A stretch of DNA of 64,000 nucleotides, taken from contig CM043971.1 in the NCBI GenBank assembly GCA_014529385.2, forward strand, positions 54,859,709-54,923,708, written 5' to 3'. Shown here in pieces: positions 60,612 to 64,000 of this stretch. The position numbers and the translations under genes are program-made. Position 1 is the first letter of the stretch. Every line of letters begins with the position of its first letter. Under the pieces are notes generated by a model. The model was not told where the DNA came from. It saw only the letters and a program-made list of their open reading frames with translations, and made no database searches. This DNA is from Adiantum capillus-veneris (Eukaryota; Streptophyta; Polypodiopsida; Polypodiales; Pteridaceae).

Positions 60612-61509
60612 ATGTATATACTATTATGGTTTTGGATTAAAACACAAAGATTCTTTGACTTTAAAAGACAAGATTGATTTCGAATAGAGTTTCTCATGAA
60701 TCCTCAACAATATTTTGTTGTTATTTAGTGTGAATAAAACACATGGATTTTGCAAGTTTCCTCTAATGAATGGGTGTGTACATCAAAGATATATGTCCAT
60801 GGTTAGAACGTTGTTTTGCAAGCTTTAGCACAATTCAACATGTTATCCTTCATATGATAGCTAATGGAAGGGTCTTTTTTACGACTAAAATACGAAAATA
60901 CTAAATAATGCAAGAATGTATGATACTTGTGTTTTACTCTGTCACTAGTGTGATTTTGTCAACTCGTATATATGATGGAAATGATTTGGATTGTATTGAT
61001 ATGGATTTGGTTTTGGTTTATGATGATGATATTGTTTATGGATTTGGAGTTGGATTTTGATTAATGATATCCTAACATGTATTTTAAGCCATGAGCAAAT
61101 TGAATTCTTTAAGTTTGCAACAGTTTATTTTGATGTTTTTGATACATAATTTAAACCACAATTTTTGATAAATTTATGACTTACATGTTAATAACGTAGT
61201 AATTGAGGACACTTGTTTCCTTAATAGAGAGGTATGCAATGATTTATATTTATGTGAATTATCAGATTTAATGGTAATGGTATTTTATCATGGTGCATTA
61301 ACAAAAATTTGTCGTATGATTGACAGGTGGGAAGCACTTTAAACCATTCAATTATTCACCATGAGATAATCCAAGTCAGCCATAGAAAAAACATATGCTA
61401 AATGTACTATAATTAAATACCATTAGTGTTTACAACACAAATATTTGTTAATGCATCATAATTAAATACCATAATTGTGTTTACAACAAATATTTATTAA
61501 TGCACCATA
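60612..61509. other. AT-rich unassigned stretch
   Basis: No frame above 60 codons and no domain. Short local palindromes built on ATTTGTTAATGC and AAATACCAT occur near 61440-61560. Nothing else was seen. Confidence 0.5.
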
Positions 61510-61762
61510 ATAAATACCATTGCTATAATGGTATTTAATTGTGACGCATTAACAAATATTTTTTGTATGGTTGACACGTGGAAAGGTGCCTATACCATCG
61601 GATTATCTAATGGTGGATATTAGATGCTCACGAATAAAGTCTCAACTTATAAACTCTCTCTATTCTTGTAAAAATTTTGAAATTTATAAATAGACTCACA
61701 TGGATTCATCGAGGGATCCATGCAGTGGGAAGTAGCTTTTGTCCCCATTTGGTGTTGATCTT

Positions 61763-61809
<47 letters not shown>

Positions 61810-63110
61810 CTCTCTCTTAGTATGTGTAGCACTTCGCTCTCGCACATGGCACGATCTCTCAACGTCTCGCTCTCTAACTCTCGTTGTTGGTGTGGTATTG
61901 GCATATGAGCAAGCTATGATGGATACTTATTTCTCTTTGGGATATAATATTTTGCATAATCTTAATGGCTCCTTGTACTCTCAATTCTTGCGAAACGATC
62001 CTGCAATATACAAAAAAATAGCATACGAGCGGCACAACCAAACATGCATACCTTCAACAATGACTATGTAATATGAGAGAGTGTATGAGTGAGACATAGA
62101 GCGAGAGAGAGTCGTACATATGCACGTCCGAAAAGGGAGTGCTGCACGTGCATAGAGAGGGAAGAGGAGAATATTAACACTAGATGGTAGCAGAAGTTGC
62201 CCCCCCCCCCCGCCCCCATGGGTTCCTTAGTGGATCCATGTGAGTTTATTTATGAATTTAAGATGTATTACAAGAATAGAGCAAGCGATTATAAATAGAG
62301 AGTTTATTAGTGGGCATCCAAAATCCACCATTAGATAATTCACTAGTGTAAGCTATGTCCCACTTCGCGAGCATGTAAAATCGAGCATTAGATAATTCAT
62401 TGGTTTGAGCTACTTCCCACTTGTTAGCCATACAACAAATATCTGTTAATGAATCAAATATATGTCAAATACCATTGCAACAACATATATTTGTTGTATA
62501 ATTGACAAGTAGGAAGCAATTTAGACCATTACATTATCTAATAGTGGATATCAGATGCTCACAGATAAACAGAGAGAGGCTGCTTTCACCTGTCAACAGT
62601 TCAACAAACATATGTTAATGAACCATAGACAATGTAATGGTATTTCATTATGATGCATTAACAAATATAACGAGTACGGTTAACACGTGGGAAGCAGCTT
62701 AAACCATTGGATTTTCTAGTGGTGGATATTAAGTGCTCAAGTATAAACTGTCTATTTATAAATTCTCTATTTATTCTTGTAATACTTATCGAATTCATAA
62801 ATAGATTCACATGGGTTCATTGAGAGACCCGTCGAGGGGCGAGTAGCTTTTGCCTCCATCTAGTGTCGATCTTTTCCTCTCTCCCCTTCCCTCCCTGTGC
62901 ATGTGAAGCACTCTATTCAAAGAAATACATATGTACGTGCTCTCTCTTGCTCTGTCTCATTGATACACTCTTGCATCACATATTGTTGTTTTGACAGTTT
63001 GCGTATTTGGGTATGTTGCCCATTTGTATGCTTTTTTGTGTGTATTTTGCAGGGTTGTCTCGCTTTTGTCTCTTGCAATGGCATCATAGTCAAGGGAATG
63101 CTCTTGAAGG
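61510..63110. repeat. Cluster of three LTR-like repeats in direct and inverted order
   Basis: Copy 1 (plus, about 61510-61900) and copy 3 (plus, about 62630-63110) share a CATTAACAAATAT start, a GACACGTGG-like block, GTGGATATTA, CACATGG and AGTAGCTTTTG, then a pyrimidine-rich stretch. Copy 2 (minus, about 62480-61975) is the reverse complement of the same order. Copies 2 and 3 end in a TATTTTGCAGG-like block also found near the internal side of the LTRs at 20299 and 25446, so this may be a distant branch of that LTR family. Copy 1 carries (CT)n at 61764-61805, and copy 2 a poly(C) run at 62199-62211. Confidence 0.65.
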
Positions 63111-64000
63111 TGGTTGCTTTTCAGATGGCATAGATACCGAAGCAAAATTGCAGCGATATTTGAAGCTAAGTTTATTTAATTATTTCTTTTATAGCGCATG
63201 AAAAAGAAGAAGCAGTAGAAAACATTACGTGCATGATGATGGATTTTGGTCATTAACAGGGTATGGTGTTATTTTCAAAGCCTTAATCTATCATAATTAA
63301 ATTATTAAGTATGTGAAAGGGTAGTAATTTGTCTTCTCTACATGATGGTCCGTTTCCTGTTAAAAGATCAAGAAGAAAAAGATGAAAAGCGAAGTTTTCC
63401 TTTTTGACCTGCTAAAGGCCTTAATATCCATATGGGTGAAGGCCGTTCATCTGTGTCACTTTGTATTTTTTCCTCTCACAAAGAACCCTTTATTATGAAA
63501 CTCTTCTCAATAGCCTTATGTAGGCCATAGTGATTTTCACCTTGTTTATCTTTGGAAATATTTAATCTTACAATTGATATTTTGGGAATTTTAGAAAATC
63601 TAAAGAGTATTTTGAAAATTTATGACAAAATATTGGGGATATTCTGGGAATTTTTAAAATTTGAGGGGTATTTTGGTAATTTCCACAAATCAGAGGGGTA
63701 TTTTCATAAACCATTTGTTCCATGTGATTTACGCACTCATTAAAACTTACTCTCCATAAATCTAATCCCCCGTAACTTAGCGGGCCTTTGTGCCTCCTTA
63801 CCCTGTTTAACATCATAGGAACAGATACATGTGAGTGTGTAGTAGTAAGAGAAGAGGAAGACGATTTAAGTGTTGTAGAATTGAGCACAAGACCTCATAG
63901 ATCTATTTGACGAGTCTTGAAATTAAGATGAAGTGTCGATGTTAAAATTTTCCATCATGGAAAATCACCCTAAGAGACCTCAAAGGTCTCATCGTTTTAA
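63111..64000. other. Unassigned AT-rich stretch
   Basis: Degenerate GGGTATTTTG-type repeats lie at 63580-63710. The frames there (63 and 106 codons on opposite strands) follow the repeat. No gene is recognised. Confidence 0.5.

Overview
This is a gene-poor, repeat-dense stretch of a land-plant nuclear genome. The evidence is one intron-containing gene for a plastid-type 3-phosphoglycerate dehydrogenase, plant-type Ty3/gypsy retrotransposons (a chromodomain lineage and a Tat-like lineage with two RNase H domains), a Helitron helicase, LINE tails, and very many GA/CT microsatellites and poly(G) tracts. There are no bacterial signals. A large-genome plant such as a fern or lycophyte would fit, but the sequence alone does not fix the species.

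Layout. 1-5096: minus-strand chromodomain-family Ty3 element (family A) running off the left edge, with an almost unbroken gag-pol frame and a 1.6-kb 5' LTR. 5097-12007: decayed sequence with coding remnants, microsatellites, a tRNA-like SINE head and a 337-bp tandem duplication. 12008-12840: 5'-truncated LINE with a perfect 12-bp target duplication. 12853-18040: unassigned sequence with a decayed copia gag and an array of direct and inverted repeat units. 18640-20298: decayed multi-exon gene with an OB-fold-like segment, broken by a second LINE tail. 20299-25919: non-autonomous LTR element (LARD-like) with no recognisable coding capacity. 25920-28255: LINE scrap and a plus-strand family A gag remnant.

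28863-36510 is a nested stack. A minus-strand Helitron PIF1-like helicase is split by a solo family A LTR and by a 462-bp Mutator-like miniature element that carries a tRNA-like module. It is then cut off by the 3' end of another family A element. 37356-40106: the PGDH gene (five exons, 626 residues predicted), the only convincing intact host gene. 41197-50027: family A element with both LTRs and a decayed gag-pol. 51330-60611: Tat-like element with both LTRs and an intact 598-residue archaeal-type RNase H plus integrase frame. 60612-64000: AT-rich sequence with a cluster of LTR-like repeats related to those of the LARD.

At the biological level, PGDH would feed the phosphorylated pathway of serine synthesis in plastids. 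Everything else is transposon sequence or its debris. Family A elements sit on both sides of PGDH in the same orientation, about 0.85 kb upstream of its start codon and 1.1 kb downstream of its stop.
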